DNA of 64,000 bases from positions 124,001-188,000 of the forward strand of contig NZ_BJWH01000003.1 in the NCBI RefSeq assembly GCF_007990265.1, read 5' to 3'. Source of the stretch: Cellulomonas terrae (GTDB lineage: Bacteria > Actinomycetota > Actinomycetes > Actinomycetales > Cellulomonadaceae). Below, in pieces: positions 33,339-42,410 of the stretch. Under the pieces are notes generated by a model that saw nothing but the letters and a program-made list of their open reading frames with translations, did not search any database and had not been told where the DNA came from. How positions within the stretch are numbered: the stretch's first letter is position 1; each line of letters begins with the position of its first letter. The position numbers were made by a program, and so were the translations under genes.

Positions 33339-36077
33339 TCAGTGCCCGGCGTCGTGCCAGGAGCCCCCGGCGCCGACCGTGACGTCGAGCGGCACGTCGA
33401 GCGGACCGTCCGTCGCCGCGTCCCCCGCGGCGCCCATCTGCTCGCGCACGAGCGCCTCGAGCTCGGCCCGCTCGCCCGGAGCCACCTCGAGCACCAGCTC
33501 GTCGTGCACCTGGAGGAGCACCCGCGAACCGAGCCCGCGACGGGTCAGCTCACGGTCGACGCCGAGCATCGCGACCTTGATCAGGTCGGCGGCGCTCCCC
33601 TGGATCGGTGCGTTGAGAGCCATCCGCTCGGCCGCGTCGCGGCGCTGACGGTTGTCGCTGGTGAGGTCCGGGAGGTACCGCCGACGGCCGAGGATCGTCG
33701 CGGTGTAGCCGGTCTGCCGGGCGACGTCGACGACGCCCGTGAGGTAGTCGCGCACGCCGCCGAACCGCGAGAAGTAGTCCTGCATCAGCGTCGCGGCCTC
33801 GGACACCTCGATCGAGAGCTGCTGCGAGAGCCCGAACGACGACAGCCCGTACGCGAGCCCGTAGCTCATCGCCTTGATCTTCGAGCGCATCGCCGGTGTG
33901 ACCTCGTCGGTCGGCACGTTGAACACGCGCGAACCCACGTAGCTGTGCAGGTCCTCCCCCGAGCGGAAGGCCTCGATCAGGCCCTCGTCGCCCGAGAGGT
34001 GCGCCATGATCCGCATCTCGATCTGCGAGTAGTCGGCGGTCAGCAGCGTCTCGTACCCCTCGCCGACGACGAACGCGCGCCGGATCTGCCGGCCCGCCTC
34101 GGTGCGGATCGGGATGTTCTGCAGGTTCGGGTCCGCGGACGACAGCCGGCCGGTGGCCGCGATCGTCTGCTGGAACGTGGTGTGGATACGCCCGTCCGGG
34201 GCGATCGAGCGCAGCAGACCCTCGACGGTCTGACGGAGCCGGATGGCATCCCGGTGCGCGAGTAGGTGCTCGAGGAACGGGTGCTGGGTGCGCGCGAACA
34301 GGTCCGTGAGCGACGCCGCGTCGGTGGTCCACCCCGTCTTGATCTTCTTGGTCTTCGGCATGCCCAGCTGGTCGAACAGCACCTCTTGGAGCTGCTTGGG
34401 CGAACCGAGGTTCACCTCCCGGCCGATCACCGCGTACGCCTCGGCGGCTGCGTTCTGCACCTGACCGTCGAAGGACTTCTCCAGGCTCGAGAGGTAGCCC
34501 GAGTCGATCGCGATGCCGGTGCTCTCCATGCGCGCCAGCACGTCGACCAGCGGCAGCTCCAGGTTCTCCAGCAGACCCGTGGCGCCGCGGTCGGCGAGCT
34601 CGCCGCTCAGCACGTCCGCGAGGTCGCGCACGGCCGCGGCCCGCACCGCGGCCCGTCGGCCCTCGTCCGTGCCGTCGAGCTCGAGGTCGAGCGCACCCTG
34701 GCCGCTGCTCGACACCTCGTCCGCACCCAGCTCGCGGTGCAGGTAGCCGATGGCGAGGTCGGTCAGGTCGTACGCCCGGCGGTCCGGCTGGCACAGGTAC
34801 GCCGCGAGCTCGGTGTCGAGCACCACACCGGCGAGGGGGAGCCCCCGCCCGCGCAGCGCGTGCCACGCCTCCTTGGCGGCGTGCACGATCTTGGGTGCGG
34901 CCGGGTCCGCGAGCCACGCCGCCAGCGCGGCCTCGTCGACGGGCTGGATCTCGGCGAGGTCGAACGACGCGGCCTGGCCGTCGGGGTCGGCCAGTGCGAT
35001 CCCCCACGCATCGCCGCTCGCCGGCGCTCCGGAGCCGCGCACGTCGACGCCCAGCGGGCGACCCGCCCGCTCGGCGAGCCAGCCGGCGAGCTCACCGGCA
35101 CCGAGCACCGCGTGGTCGATCTGCGCCGCAGCGACGGTCCCCGGTCCCTCGCCCTGCTCGTCGGGAAGCATCGCGAACAGGCGGTCCCGGATCGCGCGGA
35201 ACTCCAGCTCCTCCAGGATCGCGTGCAGGGCCGGCCGGTCCCATGGCCGCGCAGCGAGGTCCTCGGGGCCCAGCGGCAGCTCGAGGTCCGTAAGCAGCGC
35301 GTTGAGCTGGCGGTTGAGGCGCACCTGCTCGAGGTTGTCGCGCAACGACTCCCCCGCCTTGCCGGGCACCTGGTCCGCGGCGGCGAGGATCCCGTCGAGC
35401 CCGTCGAACTGCGCGATCCACTTGGCCGCCGTCTTCGGACCGACGCCCGGGATGCCCGGCAGGTTGTCGCTCGACTCCCCGACGAGCGCCGCGAGGTCCG
35501 GGTAGCGGTGCGGCGGCACGCCGTACTTCGCCTCCACGGCGGCCGGCGTCATGCGCGCGAGCTCCGAGACACCCTTGACCGGGTACAGGACCGTCACGTC
35601 GTCGTTGACCAGCTGGAGCGCGTCACGGTCGCCGGTGCAGATGAGGACCTGCATGCCCTGCGCGCGGGCCTGGACCGACAGCGTGGCCAGGATGTCGTCC
35701 GCCTCGAAGGTCGCCTTGGTCAGGTAAGGGATGTGCATCGTCTCGAGGACCCGCTGGATCACCGCCACCTGCCCCTTGAACGGCTCCGGGGTGGCGTTGC
35801 GGTTGCCCTTGTACTCCTCGTACACCTCGGTCCGGAACGTGGTCCGCCCGAGGTCGAAGGCGACGGCAACGTGCGTCGGGGCCTCGTCGCGCAGCAGGTT
35901 CGCGATCATCGAGAAGAACCCGAAGACGGCGTTGGTGGGCTCACCGGCGGACGTCGCGAACTTGTCCACAGGGAGCGCGAAGAACGCCCGGTAGGCCATC
36001 GAGTGGCCGTCGATGAGGAGAAGTCGGGCAGGCGTTCCGGAGGTGGCCGGCGGGACCGCTGGCAGTGCGTCGCTCAC
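33339..36077 (-). CDS. polA: DNA polymerase I
   Basis: A 912-residue polymerase. N-terminal 5'-3' exonuclease domain (LLLIDGHSMAYRAFFALP, VAFDLGRTTFRTE, ICTGDRDALQLV, GVGPKTAAKWIAQF), a middle 3'-5' exonuclease-like domain, and the C-terminal polymerase (ATGRLSSADPNLQNIPIR, ADYSQIEMRIMAHLS, YGLAYGLSSFGLSQQL, LQVHDELVLEV). The middle domain probably lacks proofreading, as in most actinobacteria; I cannot align it fully here. The GTG at 36077 gives VSDALPAVPP; a Met at 36098 would overlap the divergent thioesterase start. Confidence 0.97.
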   Translation of the reverse strand: MSDALPAVPPATSGTPARLLLIDGHSMAYRAFFALPVDKFATSAGEPTNAVFGFFSMIANLLRDEAPTHVAVAFDLGRTTFRTEVYEEYKGNRNATPEPFKGQVAVIQRVLETMHIPYLTKATFEADDILATLSVQARAQGMQVLICTGDRDALQLVNDDVTVLYPVKGVSELARMTPAAVEAKYGVPPHRYPDLAALVGESSDNLPGIPGVGPKTAAKWIAQFDGLDGILAAADQVPGKAGESLRDNLEQVRLNRQLNALLTDLELPLGPEDLAARPWDRPALHAILEELEFRAIRDRLFAMLPDEQGEGPGTVAAAQIDHAVLGAGELAGWLAERAGRPLGVDVRGSGAPASGDAWGIALADPDGQAASFDLAEIQPVDEAALAAWLADPAAPKIVHAAKEAWHALRGRGLPLAGVVLDTELAAYLCQPDRRAYDLTDLAIGYLHRELGADEVSSSGQGALDLELDGTDEGRRAAVRAAAVRDLADVLSGELADRGATGLLENLELPLVDVLARMESTGIAIDSGYLSSLEKSFDGQVQNAAAEAYAVIGREVNLGSPKQLQEVLFDQLGMPKTKKIKTGWTTDAASLTDLFARTQHPFLEHLLAHRDAIRLRQTVEGLLRSIAPDGRIHTTFQQTIAATGRLSSADPNLQNIPIRTEAGRQIRRAFVVGEGYETLLTADYSQIEMRIMAHLSGDEGLIEAFRSGEDLHSYVGSRVFNVPTDEVTPAMRSKIKAMSYGLAYGLSSFGLSQQLSIEVSEAATLMQDYFSRFGGVRDYLTGVVDVARQTGYTATILGRRRYLPDLTSDNRQRRDAAERMALNAPIQGSAADLIKVAMLGVDRELTRRGLGSRVLLQVHDELVLEVAPGERAELEALVREQMGAAGDAATDGPLDVPLDVTVGAGGSWHDAGH

Positions 36078-36096
36078 GGGTGCCAACCTATCTGCC

Positions 36097-36501
36097 ATGT
36101 CCGACACGACCGCACCGGTCCCCCCGTACGCAGGAACCCTCATCGAGCGCATGGGCATCGAGGTGCTCGAGGCCTCCGCGCAGCGCGTCGTCGGCACGAT
36201 GCCCGTGGCGGGGAACACCCAGCCCTACGGCCTCCTGCACGGCGGCGCGTCGGCCGTCCTGGCCGAGACCCTCGGCTCGATCGCCGCGATGGCCCACGCC
36301 GGGGAGGGTCGTGCCGCGGTCGGGATCGAGCTCAACGCGACCCACCACCGCGCCGCTCGCTCGGGCGTCGTCACGGGGACGGCGACTGCACTGCACCTGG
36401 GCGGGCGCCTGGCGAGCTACCAGGTCGTCGTGGAGGACGAGGACGGCCGCCCGCTCTGCACGGCGCGGCTGACCTGCATGGTGATCGACGCGCGGCCCTG
36501 A
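36097..36501 (+). CDS. PaaI-type hotdog thioesterase
   Basis: A 134-residue hotdog-fold protein resembling PaaI/YdiI acyl-CoA thioesterases: NTQPYGLLHGGASAVLAETLGSIAA carries the family HGG loop and the catalytic acidic residue, followed by GIELNATHHRAARSG. The substrate is unknown. It is divergent from polA with a very short gap (19 bp between start codons). Its last 85 bp overlap the GNAT gene on the other strand. Confidence 0.88.
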   Translation: MSDTTAPVPPYAGTLIERMGIEVLEASAQRVVGTMPVAGNTQPYGLLHGGASAVLAETLGSIAAMAHAGEGRAAVGIELNATHHRAARSGVVTGTATALHLGGRLASYQVVVEDEDGRPLCTARLTCMVIDARP

Positions 36502-37133
36502 TCCGCGCCCGACGACCGAGCGGGGGTCGCCGGCTCGTCGACGGCCGGCTGCCGTGCGGCGCGAGCCTGTCGGCGGCGGGCGATGAGGTCCTCGAGCCCG
36601 CGGGGGCCCGACCGACGCACCGATCCGGCGGCACCGCCGTGCTCGTGCGTGAGCTTGCGCTGCAGCGCCGCGGTCGTCACGACGCGGTGGGACGCGGCCG
36701 GTGCGAAGCCCAGCCGGGCGAGGAACCGCTGCATCCCCCGGGCACCCGGGAGGGGTGAGGAGTACATCTCGGTCGCCCCGGCCTCGTCGGCCACCTCCGT
36801 CGCGCCGACCAGCAGAGCGTGCCCGAGACCGCGGCGGCGGGCCGCCGGGAGGACGTAGACGGCCTCGATGTCGAGGCTGACCAGGTCGGTGAAAGGTCCG
36901 GGACCGACCACCCGCGCCAGCAGCAGGCCGGCCGGCTCGTCGTCGAGCAGGGCCACCAGCACGCGCCCGCCGCGCACGGCTAGGAGCGCTCCCAGCTGGT
37001 CACGCAGCCGCTCGGCGTCGTCGGTGCACAGCTGGGCACCGACCGCGGCCTCCCGCCGCGCGGCGAGGCAGAGCGCGACGAGGCTCTCCATGTCGCCCGG
37101 CAGGGCTTCGCGGACCTGCACTCCGAGTCGCAC
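36417..37133 (-). CDS. GNAT family N-acetyltransferase with C-terminal tail
   Basis: A 238-residue protein whose first ~155 residues are a GNAT domain (VREALPGDMESLVALC, IEAVYVLPAARRRGLGHALLVGATEVADEAG, GMQRFLARLGFAPA). The remaining ~80 residues are basic, low-complexity and have no recognised domain; part of this tail is antisense to the thioesterase gene. The true protein is probably a GNAT with a disordered tail, although an earlier stop in a relative would not change the assignment. The substrate is unknown. Confidence 0.8.
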   Translation of the reverse strand: MRLGVQVREALPGDMESLVALCLAARREAAVGAQLCTDDAERLRDQLGALLAVRGGRVLVALLDDEPAGLLLARVVGPGPFTDLVSLDIEAVYVLPAARRRGLGHALLVGATEVADEAGATEMYSSPLPGARGMQRFLARLGFAPAASHRVVTTAALQRKLTHEHGGAAGSVRRSGPRGLEDLIARRRQARAARQPAVDEPATPARSSGADQGRASITMQVSRAVQSGRPSSSSTTTW

Positions 37134-37333
37134 GGCAGCGGTACCTCCAGACGGGACGAGGGGGATCCGGTCAGGATGACGTCACCTCGTCGAGGATGGC
37201 GCCGTCCTCGATCATGGACCAGCCTGGTCCCGGGTGCTAGTCCTGGGCCGTCGCTCATCCGAATGACGGGGCCGTAACCTGGACGAACGACCAGAAAACT
37301 CCGACACGCGGAGCCTCTCCCGCGCCAGGGCCT

Positions 37334-37354
37334 CGCGTTCACGAAATGAACGCG
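37334..37354 (+). promoter_or_regulatory. Inverted repeat (candidate operator) upstream of the liv operon
   Basis: A perfect 8-bp inverted repeat CGCGTTCA-CGAAA-TGAACGCG about 110 bp before livH. It is the clearest structure in the 329-bp gap 37134-37462, which otherwise shows no gene. The regulator is unknown. Confidence 0.4.
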
Positions 37355-37462
37355 ACACAATCCCTGCCTATCGTCCTGCCACCCGGCAGACGTCGAACGT
37401 GTGCGGCAACGACGCCGCTGCGCACGACACGCCACACCCGAACAGACGGACGGAGGTCCCAG

Positions 37463-38908
37463 GTGCGATCAGCCGTCCTGGACCCCGGCGGCACCACCAC
37501 GCCGCCACTTGCCCGACGCATCGCAGCCCTGCTCCTGCTCGCCCTGACGTCGATCACCCTGCTGCTCGTCGCGACCCCTGCGCGCGCGCAGGGACCGGTC
37601 GCCTCGGCGACCGCGGCGTGCGTCGCGGACGCCGCGACCGGCTGCATCGTCGGCACGCTGCGCACCGCCGCCGGAGAGCCGGTGGTCGGTGCCGTCCTCG
37701 ACGTCGTGGGACCAGCGGGAGACCTCACCGCGACGAGTGACGCGACCGGCCGCTGGTCGGTCGCCGTCACCGAGGCGGGCGAGTACGAGGTCACGCTCGA
37801 CGTCGCGACGATCCCCGCGGGCGAGACGCTGCGCGACCCCGCCAACAACCCGCGCACCGTCGCGGTGGCCCTGGGAGCGTCGCAGGCCGCGCTGTTCCCG
37901 CTCGGCGCTCCCGCAGGTGGCGGTGGCGGTGGCGACACCGGCGACGAGCCGAGCGACTCGCCGACGACCGACGCCGAGGGCGGTGCGGCGGTCCCCGAGA
38001 CCCCCGGGTCCACCGGGTCGGGCGTGACTGCCGCACGCGTCGCCCAGCTCACCGTGAACGGCTTGGTGTTCGGCACGCTCCTCGCTCTCGCGAGCGTCGG
38101 GCTCTCGCTGATCTACGGCACGACCGGGCTGAGCAACTTCGCGCACGGCGAGCAGGTGTCGCTCGGCGGCATCCTCGCCTACGTCGGCACGCAGCTCGTC
38201 GGGCTGCCGCTGATCCCGTCGGCGATCATCGCGGTCGCGCTCGGCGCGGCCACCGGGTGGTTGCAGGACGCGGGGCTGTGGAAGCCGCTGCGCCGACGAG
38301 GCGTCGGGATGATCCAGCAGATGATCGTCACGATCGGTCTGTCGATGGCCATCTCCTACGTCTTCCAGTTCTTCTTCGGCGCCGGCCCGCTGCGCATCGT
38401 CACGGACACCCCGACCTCGGTCTCCATCGGCCCGGTCCGGATCACCACGACGACGCTGTGGTCACTGGCCATCGCCGCCATCGTGCTCGGCGGTGTCGCG
38501 TTCTTCCTGCTCGGGACCCGGGCGGGACGCGCGACGCGAGCGGTCGCGGACAACCCCGCGCTGGCCGCGGCGTCGGGCATCTCGGTGAACGGAATGATCC
38601 GGATCGTGTGGACGCTCGGGGCGGGCCTGGCCGCGCTCGGCGGTGTCCTCATCGGCCTCTACTTCGGCGCGACCTCCTGGTACTCGGGGGGTGCGCTCCT
38701 GCTGCTGATGTTCGCGGCCGTGACGCTCGGTGGCCTCGGTGCCGCGTTCGGGGCGCTCGCCGGCTCGATCGTGATCGGCCTCGTGGTCGAGCTGTCGAGC
38801 CTCTGGATCCCGACGGACATGCGGTACGCGTCCGCGCTGGTGATCCTCATCCTCGTCCTGCTGGTACGACCGCAGGGCATCCTCGGCCGAGCGACGCGCG
38901 TCGGATAA
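37463..38908 (+). CDS. livH: Branched-chain amino acid ABC permease LivH with exported N-terminal domain
   Basis: A 481-residue protein. Residues ~190-481 are a LivH permease (LIYGTTGLSNFAHGEQVSLG, NPALAAASGISVNGMIRIVW, RPQGILGRATRVG). In front lies a signal-like segment (IAALLLLALTSITLLLVATPARA, ~20-42), a ~100-residue beta-rich domain with a Cys pair (53, 61) that resembles carboxypeptidase-regulatory/Ig-like folds (GEPVVGAVLDVVGPAG, TSDATGRWSVAV), and a Gly/Asp/Thr linker (151-188). Usual LivH proteins are ~290-310 residues. GTG 37463 is chosen for its GGAGG site; an ATG 39 codons upstream has none. Confidence 0.9.
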   Translation: MRSAVLDPGGTTTPPLARRIAALLLLALTSITLLLVATPARAQGPVASATAACVADAATGCIVGTLRTAAGEPVVGAVLDVVGPAGDLTATSDATGRWSVAVTEAGEYEVTLDVATIPAGETLRDPANNPRTVAVALGASQAALFPLGAPAGGGGGGDTGDEPSDSPTTDAEGGAAVPETPGSTGSGVTAARVAQLTVNGLVFGTLLALASVGLSLIYGTTGLSNFAHGEQVSLGGILAYVGTQLVGLPLIPSAIIAVALGAATGWLQDAGLWKPLRRRGVGMIQQMIVTIGLSMAISYVFQFFFGAGPLRIVTDTPTSVSIGPVRITTTTLWSLAIAAIVLGGVAFFLLGTRAGRATRAVADNPALAAASGISVNGMIRIVWTLGAGLAALGGVLIGLYFGATSWYSGGALLLLMFAAVTLGGLGAAFGALAGSIVIGLVVELSSLWIPTDMRYASALVILILVLLVRPQGILGRATRVG

Positions 38909-38920
38909 CGGAGACCACTC

Positions 38921-39907
38921 ATGGACTGGACACGCATCCTCACCAACGTCGCCGGCGAGTTCTTCGCCCCGACGACAGCCGCCTACGCGCTCGCCGCGAT
39001 CGGGCTCAACATCCACTTCGGCCTCACGGGCCTGCTCAACATGGGCCAGGCCGGCTTCATGCTGCTCGGCGCCTACGGCTTCGCCATCGCGACCATCGCC
39101 GGCTGGCCCCTGTGGGCCGCGGTGCTCATCGCCATCGCGGCGGCGACGATCTTCGCGCTCATCCTCGGCATCCCGACGCTGAAGCTGCGCGGGGACTACC
39201 TGGCGATCGTCACGATCGCCGCCGCCGAGATCGTCCGGCTCGTCGGCCGCTCGACCGCCCTGACCGAGCTCACGGGCGCCTCCAGCGGCCTGCGGGGCAA
39301 CCAGTACAAGGACACGTTCCAGGACGCCTCACCGTTCGACGACGGCACCTGGGCGCTCGGACCGTTCGAGTACGCCGTGAACGCGTCGAACAGCTGGTGG
39401 ATCCGGATCGTCGGCTGGGTGGTCGTCGCACTCGCCTGCCTGCTCGTCTGGCTGCTCATCCGCAGTCCCTGGGGCCGCGTCCTCAAGGGCATCCGCGAGG
39501 ACGAGGACGCCGTGCGCTCCCTCGGCAAGAACGTCTACAGCTACAAGATGCAGGCACTCGTGCTGGGCGGCGTGATCGGGTCCCTCGCCGGGATCCTCTA
39601 CGTGCTCCCACGAGCGGTCCAACCTGACTCCATGGGCAGATCCATGACGTTCTTCATCTGGACGATCCTGCTGCTCGGCGGGGCGGCGACCGTGTTCGGC
39701 CCGGTGCTCGGCTCGATCATCTTCTGGGCCGTCCTCGCCATCGTGAAGCTGACGCTGCGTGACGTCGTGCCGACGACGATCCTGCGGAGCGAGCAGATCG
39801 AGCAGTTCGGCTGGATCATCGTGGGAGTCGCCCTGATGGTGCTGATCATCTTCCGACCACAAGGCATCCTCGGCGACAAGAAGGAGCTGGCGATCAATGC
39901 CCACTGA
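38921..39907 (+). CDS. livM: Branched-chain amino acid ABC permease LivM
   Basis: A 328-residue second permease of the Liv-type transporter with about ten transmembrane helices: LNIHFGLTGLLNMGQAGFMLLGAY, TLKLRGDYLAIVTIAAAEI, GLRGNQYKDTF and the C-terminal IFRPQGILGDKKE. It lies 12 bp after livH with GGAGA as ribosome site, and overlaps livG by 11 bp. Confidence 0.93.
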   Translation: MDWTRILTNVAGEFFAPTTAAYALAAIGLNIHFGLTGLLNMGQAGFMLLGAYGFAIATIAGWPLWAAVLIAIAAATIFALILGIPTLKLRGDYLAIVTIAAAEIVRLVGRSTALTELTGASSGLRGNQYKDTFQDASPFDDGTWALGPFEYAVNASNSWWIRIVGWVVVALACLLVWLLIRSPWGRVLKGIREDEDAVRSLGKNVYSYKMQALVLGGVIGSLAGILYVLPRAVQPDSMGRSMTFFIWTILLLGGAATVFGPVLGSIIFWAVLAIVKLTLRDVVPTTILRSEQIEQFGWIIVGVALMVLIIFRPQGILGDKKELAINAH

Positions 39908-40829
39908 GCCCTCGCCCGCCGCCACGGACGCCCGCGCGGCCGTCGCGGCCGCGCTCCGGGACGTCCCGCACGTCCCCGGAGCGCCCAAGCCGGACCCCGT
40001 CCTCATCGCCGACGACGTCCGCCGGATGTTCGGTGGCGTGAACGCCGTCGACGTCGACCACGTCGAGGTGCAGCGCGGAGCCATCACCGCCCTCATCGGG
40101 CCCAACGGCGCCGGCAAGACGACGTTCTTCAACCTGCTGACCGGGTTCGACAAGCCCAACAGCGGCAAGTGGACGTTCGACGGTCGCTCGCTCGGTGGCG
40201 TCGCCGCCGCGCGGGTCGCCCGCGCCGGGATGGTCCGCACCTTCCAGCTCACCAAGGCGCTCAACCGCATGACGGTCATGGAGAACATGCGTCTCGGCGC
40301 GACCGCGCAGCCCGGCGAGAACCTCTTCGCCGCGCTAGTGCCCGCGGTGTGGCGTCCGCGGGAGAAGGCGATCACCGAGCAGGCCGAGGAGCTCCTCGCC
40401 CGCTTCAAGCTCGACACCAAGCGCGACGACTTCGCCGGCAGCCTGTCCGGTGGTCAGCGCAAGCTGCTCGAGATGGCCCGCGCACTCATGGCGAAGCCGC
40501 AGATGATCATGCTCGACGAGCCGATGGCCGGGGTGAACCCCGCGCTGACGCAGTCGCTCCTCGGGCACATCCAGGCGCTGCGCGACGACGGCATGACCGT
40601 GCTGTTCGTCGAGCACGACATGCACATGGTCCGGCACATCTCCGACTGGGTGATCGTCATGACGGAGGGCAGGATCGTGGCCGAGGGGCCGCCCGAGTCG
40701 GTGATGAACAACCCGGCGGTCATCGACGCGTACCTCGGTGCGCACCACGACACCGACCTCGGCGACGACGCCCTGCTGGACGACGCCGTGCTCGAGCAGC
40801 TGCGCACCGAGGACGAGGAGGCACGATGA
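39897..40829 (+). CDS. livG: Branched-chain amino acid ABC transporter ATP-binding protein LivG
   Basis: A 310-residue ABC ATPase: Walker A IGPNGAGKTTFFNLLTG, the LivG-typical ARAGMVRTFQLTKALNRMTVMENM, signature SLSGGQRKLLEMARALM, Walker B MIMLDEPMAGVNP, and VEHDMHMVRHISDWVIVM. The first 30 residues are an extra Ala/Pro-rich leader. It overlaps livM by 11 bp and livF by 4 bp. Confidence 0.94.
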   Translation: MPTEPSPAATDARAAVAAALRDVPHVPGAPKPDPVLIADDVRRMFGGVNAVDVDHVEVQRGAITALIGPNGAGKTTFFNLLTGFDKPNSGKWTFDGRSLGGVAAARVARAGMVRTFQLTKALNRMTVMENMRLGATAQPGENLFAALVPAVWRPREKAITEQAEELLARFKLDTKRDDFAGSLSGGQRKLLEMARALMAKPQMIMLDEPMAGVNPALTQSLLGHIQALRDDGMTVLFVEHDMHMVRHISDWVIVMTEGRIVAEGPPESVMNNPAVIDAYLGAHHDTDLGDDALLDDAVLEQLRTEDEEAR

Positions 40830-41710
40830 GCGACGAGGCGATGGAGGCGGTCACCCGCGACGACCACGGCACCCCGGCGTCGGCGTCCACGTCCGTCTCG
40901 GTCGGCGACCGCGCCGGCCTGCACCGCGGGGCACCCGAGGGCGAGCCGCTCCTGGCGGCCACCGACCTCGTGGCCGGGTACCTGCCCGGGGTCAACATCC
41001 TCAACGGGTGCGACCTGGTCCTGCACCCCGGTGAGCTGATCGGGATCATCGGCCCGAACGGCGCCGGAAAGTCGACCCTGCTCAAGGCCCTGTTCGGGCT
41101 GGTCAACGTCCGCTCCGGCTCGGTGACGCTGGCGGGCGAGGAGATCACCAACCTGCGCGCCGACCACCTGGTCCAGCGTGGCGTCGGGTTCGTCCCCCAG
41201 AACAACAACGTGTTCCCCTCGCTCACCATCGAGGAGAACCTGCAGATGGGGGCGTTCCAGGCGCCGCGGAAGTTCGCCGAGCGGTTCGCGTTCGTGGCGG
41301 ACCTGTTCCCGACGCTCGCGGAACGTCGCCGGCAGCGCGCCGGCTCGTTGTCCGGTGGAGAGCGCCAGATGGTCGCGATGGCCCGGGCACTCATGATGGA
41401 GCCGTCCGTGCTCCTGCTGGACGAGCCGTCCGCAGGCCTGTCGCCGGTGAAGCAGGACGAGACGTTCCTGCGGACCCGGAAGATCAACAAGGCGGGCGTC
41501 TCCGTGGTCATCGTGGAGCAGAACGCCCGCCGCGCCCTGCAGATCTGCGACCGCGGCTACGTGCTCGACCAGGGCCGGAACGCCTACTCGGGACCGGGGC
41601 GGCAGCTCATGCACGACCCCAAGGTGATCGAGCTCTACCTCGGCACGCTCGCCACGGACGTCGAGGCAGCGAGCCACGGCCCGCTCCTCCCGCCGACCTC
41701 GACGTCCTAG
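40826..41710 (+). CDS. livF: Branched-chain amino acid ABC transporter ATP-binding protein LivF
   Basis: A 294-residue ABC ATPase: Walker A IGPNGAGKSTLLKALFG, the LivF-typical RGVGFVPQNNNVFPSLTIEENL, signature SLSGGERQMVAMARALM, and Walker B VLLLDEPSAGLSP. It is the last gene of livHMGF. Its TAG stop shares the CTAG palindrome with the stop of the convergent nucleotidyltransferase gene, so no terminator fits between. Confidence 0.94.
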   Translation: MSDEAMEAVTRDDHGTPASASTSVSVGDRAGLHRGAPEGEPLLAATDLVAGYLPGVNILNGCDLVLHPGELIGIIGPNGAGKSTLLKALFGLVNVRSGSVTLAGEEITNLRADHLVQRGVGFVPQNNNVFPSLTIEENLQMGAFQAPRKFAERFAFVADLFPTLAERRRQRAGSLSGGERQMVAMARALMMEPSVLLLDEPSAGLSPVKQDETFLRTRKINKAGVSVVIVEQNARRALQICDRGYVLDQGRNAYSGPGRQLMHDPKVIELYLGTLATDVEAASHGPLLPPTSTS

Positions 41711-42351
41711 TCCGCGTCGGACCCGGTCGGTGCTGCGGCCCGACCGGGTTCGACGTCGACGTCGGCCGCTCGCGGTGCGTCGGTGATGCCCAGCTCGTCC
41801 GCCAGGTAGAGGAACGCCTTGGCGTACGGGTGCCCCTGCACGTCCTCGCGGATCACGTCCCAGTCGATCTGCTCACGCAGCGCCCGCACGATCGCCAGCA
41901 GCCGGCCGAAGTCGCACGCGTGCTCGCCCAGCACCCGCATCTTCGCCGAGACGATGTCCGTGGCGGCCAGCACCGGCATGCGCACCGCGAGCACCTCCAG
42001 CTCGTCGGCGCGCGCGAGGAGCTCCTCGGTGACCGGCTCCCCCACCATCCGGAACAGCACGTCGACCAGCTGGCCGTGGTGGAACGCCTTGAAGAGCCAG
42101 TTCTCCGCCGGCTGCTCCACCACGAGCCCCGCTGCGGCGATCGCCTCCTTGGCGCGGTCGACGTCCTTCTCGGTCACCGCGAAGTCGGCGTCGTGGCTCG
42201 GTTCGGGCGCTCCCCGCGCCCACGACGCGTAGCCGCCGACGAGCGCGAAGGGGATCTCCGCGTTCATCAGCGCGACCGCCGTGAGCCGGAGCCCGTCCTG
42301 GAGCGCGGTGCGGTCGTCGGGGGGGTCGGCGAGGGCGCCCTGCTGCGTCAT
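41707..42351 (-). CDS. Nucleotidyltransferase-fold protein
   Basis: A 214-residue protein with a nucleotidyltransferase-like core: FALVGGYASWARG followed by SHDADFAV, which supplies the G-G and D-x-D features of the fold, then a helical part ending in an acidic C-terminus. It resembles predicted nucleotidyltransferases of the antitoxin/MNT kind without a visible HEPN partner. Function unknown. It is divergent from the endonuclease-like gene and convergent with livF. Confidence 0.72.
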   Translation of the reverse strand: MTQQGALADPPDDRTALQDGLRLTAVALMNAEIPFALVGGYASWARGAPEPSHDADFAVTEKDVDRAKEAIAAAGLVVEQPAENWLFKAFHHGQLVDVLFRMVGEPVTEELLARADELEVLAVRMPVLAATDIVSAKMRVLGEHACDFGRLLAIVRALREQIDWDVIREDVQGHPYAKAFLYLADELGITDAPRAADVDVEPGRAAAPTGSDAD

Positions 42352-42410
42352 GGCTCCAGTGTCTACACGCCGACGGGCGGGCTCGCAGGTCGGCAGGGAC
42401 AATCGACGGG

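Noticed and set aside
41707..42351. Nucleotidyltransferase as part of a MNT-HEPN toxin-antitoxin pair
   Set aside because: No HEPN or other toxin gene lies next to it; the only neighbours are livF and an EEP hydrolase.
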